In this document: positions 25,825-34,969 of the stretch, piece by piece
Layout: each line of letters starts with the position of its first letter
Position numbering within the stretch: the first letter of the stretch is position 1
Origin: Endozoicomonas sp. OPT23
Lineage (GTDB): Bacteria; Pseudomonadota; Gammaproteobacteria; Pseudomonadales; Endozoicomonadaceae
DNA: 64,000 bases
Direction: 5' to 3'
Assembly: GCF_009653635.1 (NCBI RefSeq)
Contig: NZ_PPFD01000003.1
Span: 124,001 to 188,000, forward strand
Program-made: the position numbers and the translations under genes
Notes under the pieces: model-generated
Database searches by the model: none
The model's input: the letters and a program-made list of their open reading frames with translations, nothing else
Told to the model about the DNA's origin: nothing

Positions 25825-28128
25825 ATGTATATGTTTGCCAGTCCTGTTGAACTTTTTGAAACCGTTTATGGCGGCATGATTTATCCGATTGCTGTCGTTG
25901 AGCAGGAATCATTAAAAGTTACTTATATCAACACGACCCTAAGGAATCTCTCCGGAGTAGAAAGAGGTATCAAGGTCGGGCAGATTCTTGATACCGCTCT
26001 GAAAACAGCGTCCGGAGACATAGTTGAATCCGCTCTTTTCCACAAAGTCAGTACTGAAACCAACCCTCTGGATTGCCATTGCCTTATTAACCTTGGCGTA
26101 ACCTTTTCACTGCATCTGAAACCGGTTCAACTTGACTCTGAACATTTCTTTGTCCTGCAGTTCGACAATATTGCCATGCCGACAAGCAACGACAAAGTCT
26201 GCAATGACCGACTGGCCTTTGCCATGAACGAGGCTTGCGATGGCCTCTGGGACTGGAACATAAAAACCAACGCTGTTTACTTCAGTCCAAAACTGGATCG
26301 AATGCTAGGCTTTGAGCCGGGAGAAAGAGAGCCTGATGTTAATGGCTGGCTCAGTCTCGTTCATCCGGATGACCAGCCTGTTGCCCTGTCAGCGATTGAA
26401 AAACATCTTCAGGGGGATGCCGAATATTATGAAGCTGAATATCGAATAGCCACCAAAGACGGTCAATGGAAACAGGTCCATGACCGTGGTCTGAGCTGCG
26501 AATGGAATAATGAAGGCAAGCCTACAAGAGCTGTTGGCATGCTGTCTGATATTACCGCCTACCGCTCACTTGAAGCCGAGTTGCGAAACACCCTCGAACG
26601 ATTTGAAGATTACGCCAGCTCCGGCTCCGACTGGTTCTGGGAAACCAATGCAAACCTTGTAGTTACTGACATAGGTGGCAGACCTGAGCATGAATCATCG
26701 ATACATCTAGCACAACTAATCGATCAGAACCTCATCCATACACTCCGTGAGCAAGAGCAAACTGAAGCGGTTCTGGCATTAAGGAATAATCAGCCCATCA
26801 GAAATATCCGCTTTGCCATTGGCACTCAGGAGTACTGGGTCAACCTCAGCGGCCGCCCCGTGTTTGATCAGCAGGGTCAGTTAACCGGTTACCGTGGTAT
26901 TGGTGAGAACATCAATGAGCAGGTAAAGCTGGAGAATACTGTCCGGTCTTACCAGAAAAATTCTGAAATCATGATGGAAAAGGCACCGGTTGCTATCGGT
27001 ATTGTCGATGAAGCGGGTAACTTCTTCTACGCCAATGAATCCTTTACAGCGCTGAACAAGTGCAATTATGAGCAGCTGGCAGCGAAGTATCAGGAGAACC
27101 GTGAACTCAGTCGACCTGACCGGGAACTCTTTCGTTCTGCAGCACTGGGTGAACACACCAGTTATGAAATGGTTCTTGAAACACTGGATGGTCCGAAGTT
27201 TTTCTCTGTCACCAAATTTCTGACCCGCCGTGCTGAAGACCAGTGTCTTCTTGCCATTACGATGATCATGGATATCACCTACTCAAGACAGCAGGAAGTT
27301 GAGCAGAAGAAAGTTGAAATGGTGCTCGACAATATTGCCGAAGGTATTCTGATCACAGATGCGGATCATCGAATTGTCAGCGCCAATAACTCGCTATTGA
27401 GAGAAACCGGCTTCACCATGACAGAGCTGGTTGGACAAACGCCCTCGGTGCTGAGCTCAGGTCGTTACGATCGTATCTTCTATCAGGAAATGTGGAGCCA
27501 GGTACACCAAACCGGAAAGTGGCGCGGTCACCTTTGGAACAGAAAAAAAGACGGTACTGTTCTTCGACAGAAAGTATCTATTCAAGCCATAACTGTGAAC
27601 GACGATGTTCAACACTATATCGGTATCTATTCCAGTAGTCAGCAAAGCACGTCCGAACAGGACAGTGAAATGTTTAATCTGCAGTGTGACCCTTTAACAG
27701 GATTACCAAACCGCGCACTGCTGCAGGACCGCTTGCATATGGCCTGCCAGCGGGGCAGAGCAAGCAGACAGTCTGTCGAAGTCAGTCTGATAAAAATCAG
27801 TAACAGAGAGGAATTGCTTGAACAGTTTGGTCACACAGCTTGCGACGAAGTACTGAAAAAACTGGCCTTCCGTTTTCAGGACTGTCTTTCACTGGACGAC
27901 TCTATTGGTCGTTACGGTGTCGATGAGTTTATTGTTATACGTGAACGTAATCTTGAGACTAAAATCACGGATATTCTGGGTAATATCACAGAGCAGCAAA
28001 TCATTCTGAGCGATGGAGGCCAGGTGACCGTCAAAATTGGCCTCCATTCTGCTTCCTACCCGAAAGATGCACACTCTCCTCAAAAGATTATCAGGCAGCT
28101 AAGGTCAAAAACGACTGAGCTCAAATAA
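25825..28128 (+). CDS. multi-PAS protein with degenerate GGDEF domain
   Basis: This is a protein of about 767 residues with no membrane helices. In order: an N-terminal PAS-like segment; a PAS_3 domain (NEACDGLWDWNIKTNAVYFS then LVHPDDQP, residues about 135-255); two further PAS-like segments; a last PAS with TDADHRIVSANNSLLRETGF (about 490-610); and a GGDEF-like domain starting DPLTGLPNRALLQDRL near residue 625. The active-site loop reads RYGVDEF instead of R-x-GGDEF, so the second Gly is Val and cyclase activity is doubtful. There is no EAL domain. It is probably a cytoplasmic sensor that binds, rather than makes, c-di-GMP, or a weak cyclase. Confidence 0.85.
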   Translation: MYMFASPVELFETVYGGMIYPIAVVEQESLKVTYINTTLRNLSGVERGIKVGQILDTALKTASGDIVESALFHKVSTETNPLDCHCLINLGVTFSLHLKPVQLDSEHFFVLQFDNIAMPTSNDKVCNDRLAFAMNEACDGLWDWNIKTNAVYFSPKLDRMLGFEPGEREPDVNGWLSLVHPDDQPVALSAIEKHLQGDAEYYEAEYRIATKDGQWKQVHDRGLSCEWNNEGKPTRAVGMLSDITAYRSLEAELRNTLERFEDYASSGSDWFWETNANLVVTDIGGRPEHESSIHLAQLIDQNLIHTLREQEQTEAVLALRNNQPIRNIRFAIGTQEYWVNLSGRPVFDQQGQLTGYRGIGENINEQVKLENTVRSYQKNSEIMMEKAPVAIGIVDEAGNFFYANESFTALNKCNYEQLAAKYQENRELSRPDRELFRSAALGEHTSYEMVLETLDGPKFFSVTKFLTRRAEDQCLLAITMIMDITYSRQQEVEQKKVEMVLDNIAEGILITDADHRIVSANNSLLRETGFTMTELVGQTPSVLSSGRYDRIFYQEMWSQVHQTGKWRGHLWNRKKDGTVLRQKVSIQAITVNDDVQHYIGIYSSSQQSTSEQDSEMFNLQCDPLTGLPNRALLQDRLHMACQRGRASRQSVEVSLIKISNREELLEQFGHTACDEVLKKLAFRFQDCLSLDDSIGRYGVDEFIVIRERNLETKITDILGNITEQQIILSDGGQVTVKIGLHSASYPKDAHSPQKIIRQLRSKTTELK

Positions 28129-28160
28129 CTCGTTTTTTGTCAGCTCCTGACAGTGCTCTT

Positions 28161-29114
28161 TCACATAAAGAACACCATTCCCAGAGAAAGAATACTGGTC
28201 ATAATCCAGAGAGCAAGACCAAAAATCAGGGGTTTGGTACCGATCTGTCTGATAACGTCGGGAGTCAGAGTCATACCCACCAGAAATAACATTATCGTAA
28301 AGCCTTTTTTGGCTACATAGACTAGTTCACCGGAATAAGCAGCTATCGCAGGAAAAGCGGTACTCAGAGCGGACGCAACGATGAACAGTATGATGCACCA
28401 GGGAACAGAAATTCTGGCAGAGCCTTTAGCAAAAACCATCGCATAAACCAGAGCGACTGGCACAACCCAAAGTGCCCGAACCAGTTTTACACTGACCGCT
28501 ACCTCCATTGCTTCCTGACCATAAGCAGCACCGGCCCCTACTACTGAACTGGTGTCGTGAATTGCCATTGCAGCCCAGAAGCCAAACTGTTCCTGAGTCA
28601 GACTCAGCCACTCACCAATCAATGGAAATAGAATCAGGGCTAATGAGTTAAGGGCAAAAACCACTCCAAGAGCAACAGAGATGTTTTGCTGTCTGGCACC
28701 CATGGATGACGAAATAGTTGCAATGGCACTGCCTCCACAAATGGCGGTACCGCAACTGATCAGATGCATCTGCTCTCTTTCAAGTTTCAGAGCTCTCCCC
28801 AGCCAGATCCCCAGTAACAAAGTCATAGCAATGGAGATAACAGAAAATGCCAAGCCTTGGGATGAAGTCACTAAAACCTGCTCAAAGTTAAGCTGAAAAC
28901 CCAACAGGGCAATACAGCATTGCAGTAGTAATTTTCCTCCCCTGTCAGTCGATGCCTGCCATGGATTACCGGTCAGAGCAGCCATGATGACGCCGGTAAT
29001 CAAAGCCATTGCAGCACTGACCTCAAAAGTAATCAGGCCTGCAGAAATAACGGCTAATAAAGGTATTGCAGCTTTGTTGTTCAGTCGTGCCGAGACTGGT
29101 GTTGTAAAAGACAT
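28161..29114 (-). CDS. YeiH/UPF0324-family permease
   Basis: This is a 317-residue protein from ATG 29112-29114 (AGAAGAG upstream). It has about 10 hydrophobic helices and the family stretches SCGTAICGGSAIATISS and AIHDTSSVVGAGAAYG. Members are annotated as putative sulfate exporters, but the function is not firmly established. It sits downstream of a racemase gene, separated by a terminator, so it may have its own promoter. If the nearby aminotransferase uses a sulfonated amine, an exporter for sulfite or sulfate would make sense, but that is conjecture. Confidence 0.8.
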   Translation of the reverse strand: MSFTTPVSARLNNKAAIPLLAVISAGLITFEVSAAMALITGVIMAALTGNPWQASTDRGGKLLLQCCIALLGFQLNFEQVLVTSSQGLAFSVISIAMTLLLGIWLGRALKLEREQMHLISCGTAICGGSAIATISSSMGARQQNISVALGVVFALNSLALILFPLIGEWLSLTQEQFGFWAAMAIHDTSSVVGAGAAYGQEAMEVAVSVKLVRALWVVPVALVYAMVFAKGSARISVPWCIILFIVASALSTAFPAIAAYSGELVYVAKKGFTIMLFLVGMTLTPDVIRQIGTKPLIFGLALWIMTSILSLGMVFFM

Positions 29115-29194
29115 AGGCAACTCTTCTCTAAATCACGATCAATAAAACACTTTTGATATAAGCAAATAACTAAAAGCAATATAAAAGAAAAAAC

Positions 29195-29219
29195 AAAAAA
29201 AACACCAGCCAGGCCAGTG
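29195..29219 (-). terminator. intrinsic terminator after the racemase gene
   Basis: On the minus strand CACTGGC pairs with GCTGGTG (two G-U pairs) around a 3-nt loop, followed by eight T. It lies 20 bp after the racemase stop codon. Confidence 0.75.
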
Positions 29220-29238
29220 CTTTTTTCCTGTTTTTCTA

Positions 29239-29946
29239 TTACCGGGATACCACCGATGAAATCATACGTGTCAGGCTACTTAGATCAAAAACAGGTATTT
29301 CAAACCGTCTTGATAGAATAGGTGCAAAATATGAAAGGTCGGTACATTCAAGAACCAGCGCACCTACATGCGGGTTCTCCATCAGCATATTTTCGATGAC
29401 AGTCACAAGTTCCTGCTCGAAAACTTCCAGATCAAGGTCATCTTCCTGACCTTTCAGAATAACTCTGGAGAACTGCGGCTGATCCTGCATTCCGGCAACA
29501 GCAATTCTTTCATCAGTGATTCCCACAGCATCGAGGTGCTCCTGTGTCAGAGAAAAACTGTCAGCAACAACCACACCTACTTTCTGATAGGAAGATAATG
29601 TACGACTAACTAGAGGAATCTGCATCAAGCTCGACATAAACACTGGAACTTTTACAGCATCAGCAATTTCCTTTTGAAACAGTGCAAGAAAACCACAACT
29701 GCCTGTTATGGCTTTTACCCCTTCCTGCTCAAGCTCTCTGGCTGCCTCCAGAAAAGGTTCCAGCAAATCCCGATCCTTTTCACGAATTAATCGATCGACT
29801 GTCGCGCCTTTAACGGTTCGGTACATGATGGGAAAGTCAAAACTGGCTGGATGCTTTATATGTCCCACAGGTTTCGGAAAGTAGGTTTCCAGCGAGATAA
29901 CACCGATTGGAATATTGTAATAGTTATAACCACCGCGAAGAATCAT
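29239..29946 (-). CDS. Asp/Glu/hydantoin racemase family protein
   Basis: This is a 235-residue protein with CAGGAG before the ATG. Seen: the two active-site cysteines of the family, one in ITGSCGFLALF near residue 83 and one in LVLECTDLSYFAP near residue 205. Such enzymes invert the alpha carbon of acidic amino acids or hydantoins without cofactor; related proteins act as maleate isomerases or decarboxylases. It follows the FAD oxidoreductase gene by 38 bp on the same strand, which suggests conversion between L and D amino acids before oxidation. Confidence 0.78.
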   Translation of the reverse strand: MILRGGYNYYNIPIGVISLETYFPKPVGHIKHPASFDFPIMYRTVKGATVDRLIREKDRDLLEPFLEAARELEQEGVKAITGSCGFLALFQKEIADAVKVPVFMSSLMQIPLVSRTLSSYQKVGVVVADSFSLTQEHLDAVGITDERIAVAGMQDQPQFSRVILKGQEDDLDLEVFEQELVTVIENMLMENPHVGALVLECTDLSYFAPILSRRFEIPVFDLSSLTRMISSVVSR

Positions 29947-29984
29947 CGAGGTACTCCTGTTTTTTTACTTTTTTATTTATATGT

Positions 29985-31217
29985 TCAGGAAAAACGCTGT
30001 ATCGATAATCCGCTTATTAGAGGCTTATCCGCTCTGTCAAAAATACAATCAGTAACAAGCTGCGCTGTTACTGCTGCTAACGTCAAACCAAGATGACCAT
30101 GCCCGGAAGCAAGAATGATCCTGCTACCATCAGACAGTGGTCCTATAATCGGTAACGAATCAGGAGTCGAAGGTCTGCTGCCTACCCAGCTGCTTTGTAA
30201 CTTTTGCTCACCAAGCATGGTTTGAGCATGAGCCAGCATATTACCGACACACTGACTGGATTCAGCGGCATCAGTCTTTGCAAACTCGGCAGTCCCTGCA
30301 ATGCGCAGTCCCGCTTCCATCGGTGTAATGAACACTGACTTGTCCAGCCAGCCAACCGGACGACTCAGTGTTTTTCCTGATGGTTGCAGCATCAGGTGAT
30401 AACCTCGTTCGCTGACCAGAGGTACTTTGTTTCCTAATGAGTTAAGTAGCCTTCCTGACGCTTCACCTGCAGCAACGACAAGGTGATCAAATGACAGTCG
30501 CTCTGAACCGCAATTCACAAATGCCTGAGAGCCAAACTCTCCCAGACTTTCGACACGTTTCTGAAACCAGATACCACCATCCTTAAGAAACTGCTGAAAG
30601 CACTGCTTTGAAAGCTCGAGAGGGTCTACGGAAAATTGAACATCACTGTAGTTCACACCGGCATGATAGAAATGCTGAAGATCCGGCTCGAGATCACGAA
30701 TGTCTTCAGCTGATAGAAACTCAAAATTTACTCCCTGTTCCTCTCTCTCTTTAAAGTGACCTGCTCTGGCAGCATCATAACCGGCTTGAGAACTGTACAA
30801 CGCCAGGCAGCCATTCTTCTTCACCAGATGGTGCACTTTTGCCTGATTAAATAATGCCTGGTTTGACGCTGGAGCCAGCTTTTGTAAATCGGTCAGTAAC
30901 TGCCTTCCTTTTCGATAGTTTTCCGGCAAGCAGGCTTTTATATACCCCAATCCATAGGGAATGAGTTTCGGGGTATAACCAGGGTCAATACGCAGAGGAC
31001 TTGTTGAATCCAGCAGCATGCCCGGCATCTGCTTCAACATTGAAAAACTGGCAAATGGAAGTCTGGCGTAATCTGCAAAAAGTCCGGCATTACCAAAAGA
31101 TGTTCCCAGACCTGGCTTCTGACTATCAATCAGTGTGACCTTAAAGCCGGCACTTTGCAGAGACAATGCCGTTGAAAGACCAACAATTCCTGCTCCCACC
31201 ACACAAACATGCTTCAT
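29985..31217 (-). CDS. FAD-dependent amino-acid oxidoreductase (DadA/DAO family)
   Basis: This is a 410-residue protein. Seen: the N-terminal dinucleotide fold VVGAGIVGLSTALSLQSAGF followed by the acidic end DSQ and GTSFGNAGLF, a HLVVAAGEASGRLL segment in the middle, and a C-terminal FAD-binding strand WVGSRPSTPDSLPIIGP with GHGHLGLTLA. This is the pattern of small-subunit D-amino-acid dehydrogenases that pass electrons to the respiratory chain. The neighbours (RidA, racemase, TRAP transporter) support amino-acid catabolism. The exact substrate is unknown. Confidence 0.85.
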   Translation of the reverse strand: MKHVCVVGAGIVGLSTALSLQSAGFKVTLIDSQKPGLGTSFGNAGLFADYARLPFASFSMLKQMPGMLLDSTSPLRIDPGYTPKLIPYGLGYIKACLPENYRKGRQLLTDLQKLAPASNQALFNQAKVHHLVKKNGCLALYSSQAGYDAARAGHFKEREEQGVNFEFLSAEDIRDLEPDLQHFYHAGVNYSDVQFSVDPLELSKQCFQQFLKDGGIWFQKRVESLGEFGSQAFVNCGSERLSFDHLVVAAGEASGRLLNSLGNKVPLVSERGYHLMLQPSGKTLSRPVGWLDKSVFITPMEAGLRIAGTAEFAKTDAAESSQCVGNMLAHAQTMLGEQKLQSSWVGSRPSTPDSLPIIGPLSDGSRIILASGHGHLGLTLAAVTAQLVTDCIFDRADKPLISGLSIQRFS

Positions 31218-31291
31218 GACATACCTGCTTTGACAGCACTTGAGAATAAAAATGGTTGCCCCGCCAAACTGACAAAGGCAACCTACAAGCC

Positions 31292-31636
31292 CTAACGGGC
31301 AGCAACAACCTGAATTTCAACCTTCAGCTCTTCACGGGCCAGTCTGGACTCAACACAGGCTCTGACAGGAAGGTGTTCCTTGTCTGCCCAGTTGTCCCAG
31401 ACTTCATTCATGGCCTGGAAGTCATCAATGTTGGCCAGCCAGATATTGGCTGACAGCAGTTTTTTCTTTTCGGTACCAGCCTGTTCCAGTAGCGACTCTA
31501 TCTGAGCCAGAATCTGTCTGGTTTGGTCTGCAACACTTTCTACAGGGTCTTTCGCTACCTGGCCCGAGAGATAAACAGTCGTGCCTGTTTTAACAATCTG
31601 GCTCATTCTGTGATTACTTAACTGTCGTTCAATCAT
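31292..31636 (-). CDS. RidA (YjgF/YER057c/UK114) family protein
   Basis: This is a 114-residue protein. Seen: TVYLSGQVAKDP, the trimer-cleft segment LLSANIWLANIDDFQAMNEVWDNW, and ACVESRLAREELKVEIQVVA with the Arg expected to bind the carboxylate. RidA proteins hydrolyse reactive imine or enamine intermediates released by amino-acid oxidases and PLP enzymes. It lies between the TRAP permease and the FAD oxidoreductase, consistent with clearing imines made by that enzyme. Confidence 0.88.
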   Translation of the reverse strand: MIERQLSNHRMSQIVKTGTTVYLSGQVAKDPVESVADQTRQILAQIESLLEQAGTEKKKLLSANIWLANIDDFQAMNEVWDNWADKEHLPVRACVESRLAREELKVEIQVVAAR

Positions 31637-31647
31637 GTTCAGTACTC

Positions 31648-33729
31648 TTACACGGCTGGTGCTGTATTGTTTTCAGCAGGAAGTTCACGGCGTTTTAAAA
31701 ACAGTTGGTGCGCGAGCACCGGCAGGATCAGGGCAATACCGTATAAGTCAGACTCAACACCGGGCACCATCAACATCATGGCGGCAAGGAAAGTGGTCAG
31801 CCTTGGAAGCAGGGAAAGATGTCTCAATGCATAACCGGTAATAACGATGCCAAACAGGAAAATACCCAGAACACACGACAGTGTTGTAGTCAGGTATTCA
31901 CCCCAGGTGAAGTAATCATCCAGCACAATCAACATCGCTGGTGAGTAAACAAATACAAACGGCATCATGATTTTGGCATTACCCAGCTTGAAGGCCTCAA
32001 TGCCCGTTTTAAAAGGGTTAGCATTGGCTATGCCACCTGCGGCATAAGCTGATGTACACACCGGTGGCGTTATTTCCGACAACACACCGTAGTAAAGAAC
32101 AAACAGGTGAGCAGCCAGTGCAGGAACACCAAGGGCAGAAAGTGCTGGCTGAGCTACTGCACTGAGCATGATATACAGCGCCGCCGTCGGCAGCCCTGCA
32201 CCCATCAGAATACAAGCCAGCGCAATCAGAACCAGAGAAACAAACAGGGTAGCCTGGTCAATACTGAAGAGTTCAAAGGGCAGCCATGCAGTCATTGCCA
32301 CAAGACTTTCACCAATAGTCTGTGCACCACCGGTTACAAGGAAACCCAGTCGGAACGCAACGCCGGTAGTTGTAATAACACCCACGACAATGCCGACAGC
32401 CGCACAGGCAGCTCCCACGGCGAGGGCGTACTTGGCGCCAATCTTGAAGGCCTCATACATATCCTGAAAACTTATACGATTACGAGGATTCAAGAGGCCA
32501 ACAGCAAGACAGGCAGCAATACCGCTGAAAGCAGCCAGATAGGGGGTATAACCACTGAACAGAACAGAGATCAGAACCACCAGCGGAATCAGTGTCGGCC
32601 AGCCATTCTTGAGCACTTCCAGAAGATAAGGAATATCTTCCTTGGCACAACCTTTCAGCCCCAGCTTCTTAGCCTGAAAGTGAACAATGGTCAGCACGCC
32701 AATGTAGTGCATCAATGCTGGCGTAAGCGCCGCCAGAACAATCATTCCATAGGGCAGCTGAAGGTTTTCAGCCATTATGAAAGCAGCGGCACCCATTATT
32801 GGTGGCGTGATCTGACCACCAGCACTGGCTGCAGCTTCAACGCCTCCGGCAAAATGTCCCGGATAGCCGAGCTTCTTCATATTGGGAATAGTCAGCGAGC
32901 CAGTGGATACCGTATTGGCCACTGCCGAACCGGAAATACTGCCAAAGAAGGCGGATGAAACAACACTGACTTTCGCCGGTCCCCCTGCGTACTTACCAGC
33001 AATGACTGTGGATATATCAATAAAGAACTGTCCGAGCCCCATTCTTTGAGCAATAACGCCAAAAAGAACGAAGTGGAAAACAATGGTGGATACTACCCAC
33101 AGGGTGACACCAAAAATGCCTTCTGAAGGAAAGTAGATATTATTAATAAACTGACTCCAGGTAACCCCCGGATGGCGCAGAATATCAACAGGAATGTAAG
33201 GACCAAAGAGAGCGTAGCTGGCGAACAGCATTATTATGATAGGCAACACCGGACCCAGTGTTCTTCTGGTTGCTTCCAGCACCAGTGCGACCAGCAAAGT
33301 ACCAAAAACAATATCCAGGTCTGCCGGAGCACCCTGTCTCAAAGCCTGTTCTGGCAGGTGAATACCTAGAAAACCCAGATCGAGTCCAAGCCATGTAAAA
33401 CCGATATAGAGAGAAGCCAGAACACTTAAACCAGCCAGCACCAGATCATAAACAGGTATACGGGCATAGCCTTGCGCATCAACCCGGTCACGACCTTTTC
33501 GAGCCGCGTAGTAAATAAAAATCATTGATAGCACACCGGACAGATGAATGCCCATGTGCCAGTAATCAGCAGGCAAACCTGTGCCCGCTGTAACAAAGTG
33601 ATAAATACCAAAAAGCACTAATATAAAACCGCAAATGGTTTCAGCGCCTTTTGGTATTTTTCGTGTTTGCAGTTCGGAGTCATACTGCTCCTCCATTTCC
33701 TGCAACTCTTCGAATGTTAATTTATCCAT
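31648..33729 (-). CDS. TRAP transporter fused permease (DctQM-type, TAXI class)
   Basis: This is a 693-residue protein from ATG 33727-33729; the frame extends 21 codons upstream without a better start. A charged N-terminus is followed by 4 helices (DctQ-like part) and then about 12 helices of the DctM part, with SGSAVANTVSTGSLTIPNMK, ITPPIMGAAAFIMAE and SEITPPVCTSAYAAGGIA, typical of the TRAP 4TM/12TM fusion. It uses an ion gradient to import the substrate delivered by the TAXI binding protein encoded just upstream. It is 11 bp from the RidA gene, so one transcript. Confidence 0.92.
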   Translation of the reverse strand: MDKLTFEELQEMEEQYDSELQTRKIPKGAETICGFILVLFGIYHFVTAGTGLPADYWHMGIHLSGVLSMIFIYYAARKGRDRVDAQGYARIPVYDLVLAGLSVLASLYIGFTWLGLDLGFLGIHLPEQALRQGAPADLDIVFGTLLVALVLEATRRTLGPVLPIIIMLFASYALFGPYIPVDILRHPGVTWSQFINNIYFPSEGIFGVTLWVVSTIVFHFVLFGVIAQRMGLGQFFIDISTVIAGKYAGGPAKVSVVSSAFFGSISGSAVANTVSTGSLTIPNMKKLGYPGHFAGGVEAAASAGGQITPPIMGAAAFIMAENLQLPYGMIVLAALTPALMHYIGVLTIVHFQAKKLGLKGCAKEDIPYLLEVLKNGWPTLIPLVVLISVLFSGYTPYLAAFSGIAACLAVGLLNPRNRISFQDMYEAFKIGAKYALAVGAACAAVGIVVGVITTTGVAFRLGFLVTGGAQTIGESLVAMTAWLPFELFSIDQATLFVSLVLIALACILMGAGLPTAALYIMLSAVAQPALSALGVPALAAHLFVLYYGVLSEITPPVCTSAYAAGGIANANPFKTGIEAFKLGNAKIMMPFVFVYSPAMLIVLDDYFTWGEYLTTTLSCVLGIFLFGIVITGYALRHLSLLPRLTTFLAAMMLMVPGVESDLYGIALILPVLAHQLFLKRRELPAENNTAPAV

Positions 33730-33890
33730 TTTATTTTCCCGGGACTTACAGCTACCCGAAGATAAAAGCCGGAGCACACTGCGTAATCCCATTTACATCA
33801 GGGATGGTTATTCTCTGAAGTGAATTCAGATCATTGACGAAAGAATCAAACAGAAACTATTTAATTCTTTCGTTGAGCAGGAAAGGAAAC

Positions 33891-34898
33891 TTACTTAATC
33901 AGGCCGGCTTCCTGGTAATAACGCTTGGCACCTGGATGCAAAGGAATAGTCAGTCCACTCAGGGCAGTTTCCGCTTTGATCAGAGACGCTTTTGGGTGGC
34001 CGTTGGAAAACAGCTTTTCAGTGCTGTCATTCCAGAGAGCTTTGGTAATGTCATAAACCAGTTCATCAGATACTTTCGAACTCACCATCCACTGGGCACC
34101 ACCGGCCAGGGTAGTGATGTCTTTTTCAAGCCCTTCGTAGGTATCCGCAGAGATAGTTGTACTGTAGTAGTAAGGAATAGCTTCACTGATTTTTGCCAGC
34201 TCGTCTTTCTTGAAAGAATAGAGTTCCATTCCCTTGGTGGATGCCAGCTGAACAATAGCGGCTGCAGGTGCACCCACAATATAGAAGTATGCATCCAGCT
34301 GGCCGTCTGCCAGGTGCTCTGCACTCTGGGTATTGTTCAGCTCTGCTTCCCTGATATTTGAACGGTCAATACCGAAAGCTTTCAGCATCTCCAGTACTAC
34401 AACCTGTGTACCGGAACCGGCCTGAGCAATACCGACCTTTTTACCTTTAAGATCGTTAATGGATTTGATGTCGCTGCCCTTTGGCAACACCAGATGCAGT
34501 TCTTCAGGAAACAGGTTGGCAATAACTCTCAGGTTGTCATAGTTGCCTTTTGCAGCAAACTTTCCTTCTCCTTTATAAGCACTGTCAACAATGTCCGCGA
34601 TAGCCAGTCCGGACTCCATCTGTCCTGTCTGGATAGCTGTAGCGTTAGCGACCGATGCATTGGAAGACTGGGCAATGGCTACCAGGCCAGGTACACCACA
34701 ACTGCCGCCCTGGTCACAAGGTCGTGAGCCAGGAGGGTTACTGATAGCATTTGCAATCAGACCCGCGATGGGGAAATAAGCACCACCAGCACTACCACTG
34801 CCGATACGGAAAAACTGCATGTCTGCAGCCTGACCTACTGTGCTGAATAGAGTACCTGATGCCAGTGCAACACCTGCGAGAAATGATTTAATTTTCAT
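33891..34898 (-). CDS. TAXI-family TRAP solute-binding protein
   Basis: This is a 335-residue protein. The signal peptide is MKIKSFLAGVALASGTLFSTVGQA. Seen: FRIGSGSAGGAYFPIAGLIANAIS at the start of the mature protein and GKKVGIAQAGSGTQVV in the middle, both typical of TAXI binding proteins, which often take acidic amino acids. A PGSRPCDQGGSCGVPG loop carries two Cys that could pair. It is followed by the fused permease gene (161 bp) and preceded by a hairpin after mmsA. Confidence 0.9.
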   Translation of the reverse strand: MKIKSFLAGVALASGTLFSTVGQAADMQFFRIGSGSAGGAYFPIAGLIANAISNPPGSRPCDQGGSCGVPGLVAIAQSSNASVANATAIQTGQMESGLAIADIVDSAYKGEGKFAAKGNYDNLRVIANLFPEELHLVLPKGSDIKSINDLKGKKVGIAQAGSGTQVVVLEMLKAFGIDRSNIREAELNNTQSAEHLADGQLDAYFYIVGAPAAAIVQLASTKGMELYSFKKDELAKISEAIPYYYSTTISADTYEGLEKDITTLAGGAQWMVSSKVSDELVYDITKALWNDSTEKLFSNGHPKASLIKAETALSGLTIPLHPGAKRYYQEAGLIK

Positions 34899-34927
34899 TA
34901 ACTGCCTCGTTGTTATTTTTTTGGTGA

Positions 34928-34960
34928 GGAAAAGAGCCTGCGTTTTAATGACAGGCTCTT
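34928..34960 (-). terminator. hairpin between mmsA and the TAXI gene
   Basis: On the minus strand AAGAGCCTG and CAGGCTCTT form a perfect 9-bp stem with an 11-nt loop and a short T run. It could be a partial terminator or an mRNA-stability element separating the dehydrogenase from the highly expressed binding protein. Confidence 0.55.
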
Positions 34961-34969
34961 GAGCTGAAA

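Noticed and set aside
32107-32958. 283-codon forward frame
   Set aside because: Antisense to the TRAP permease gene, with Asn/Gln/Arg-rich sequence and no ribosome site.
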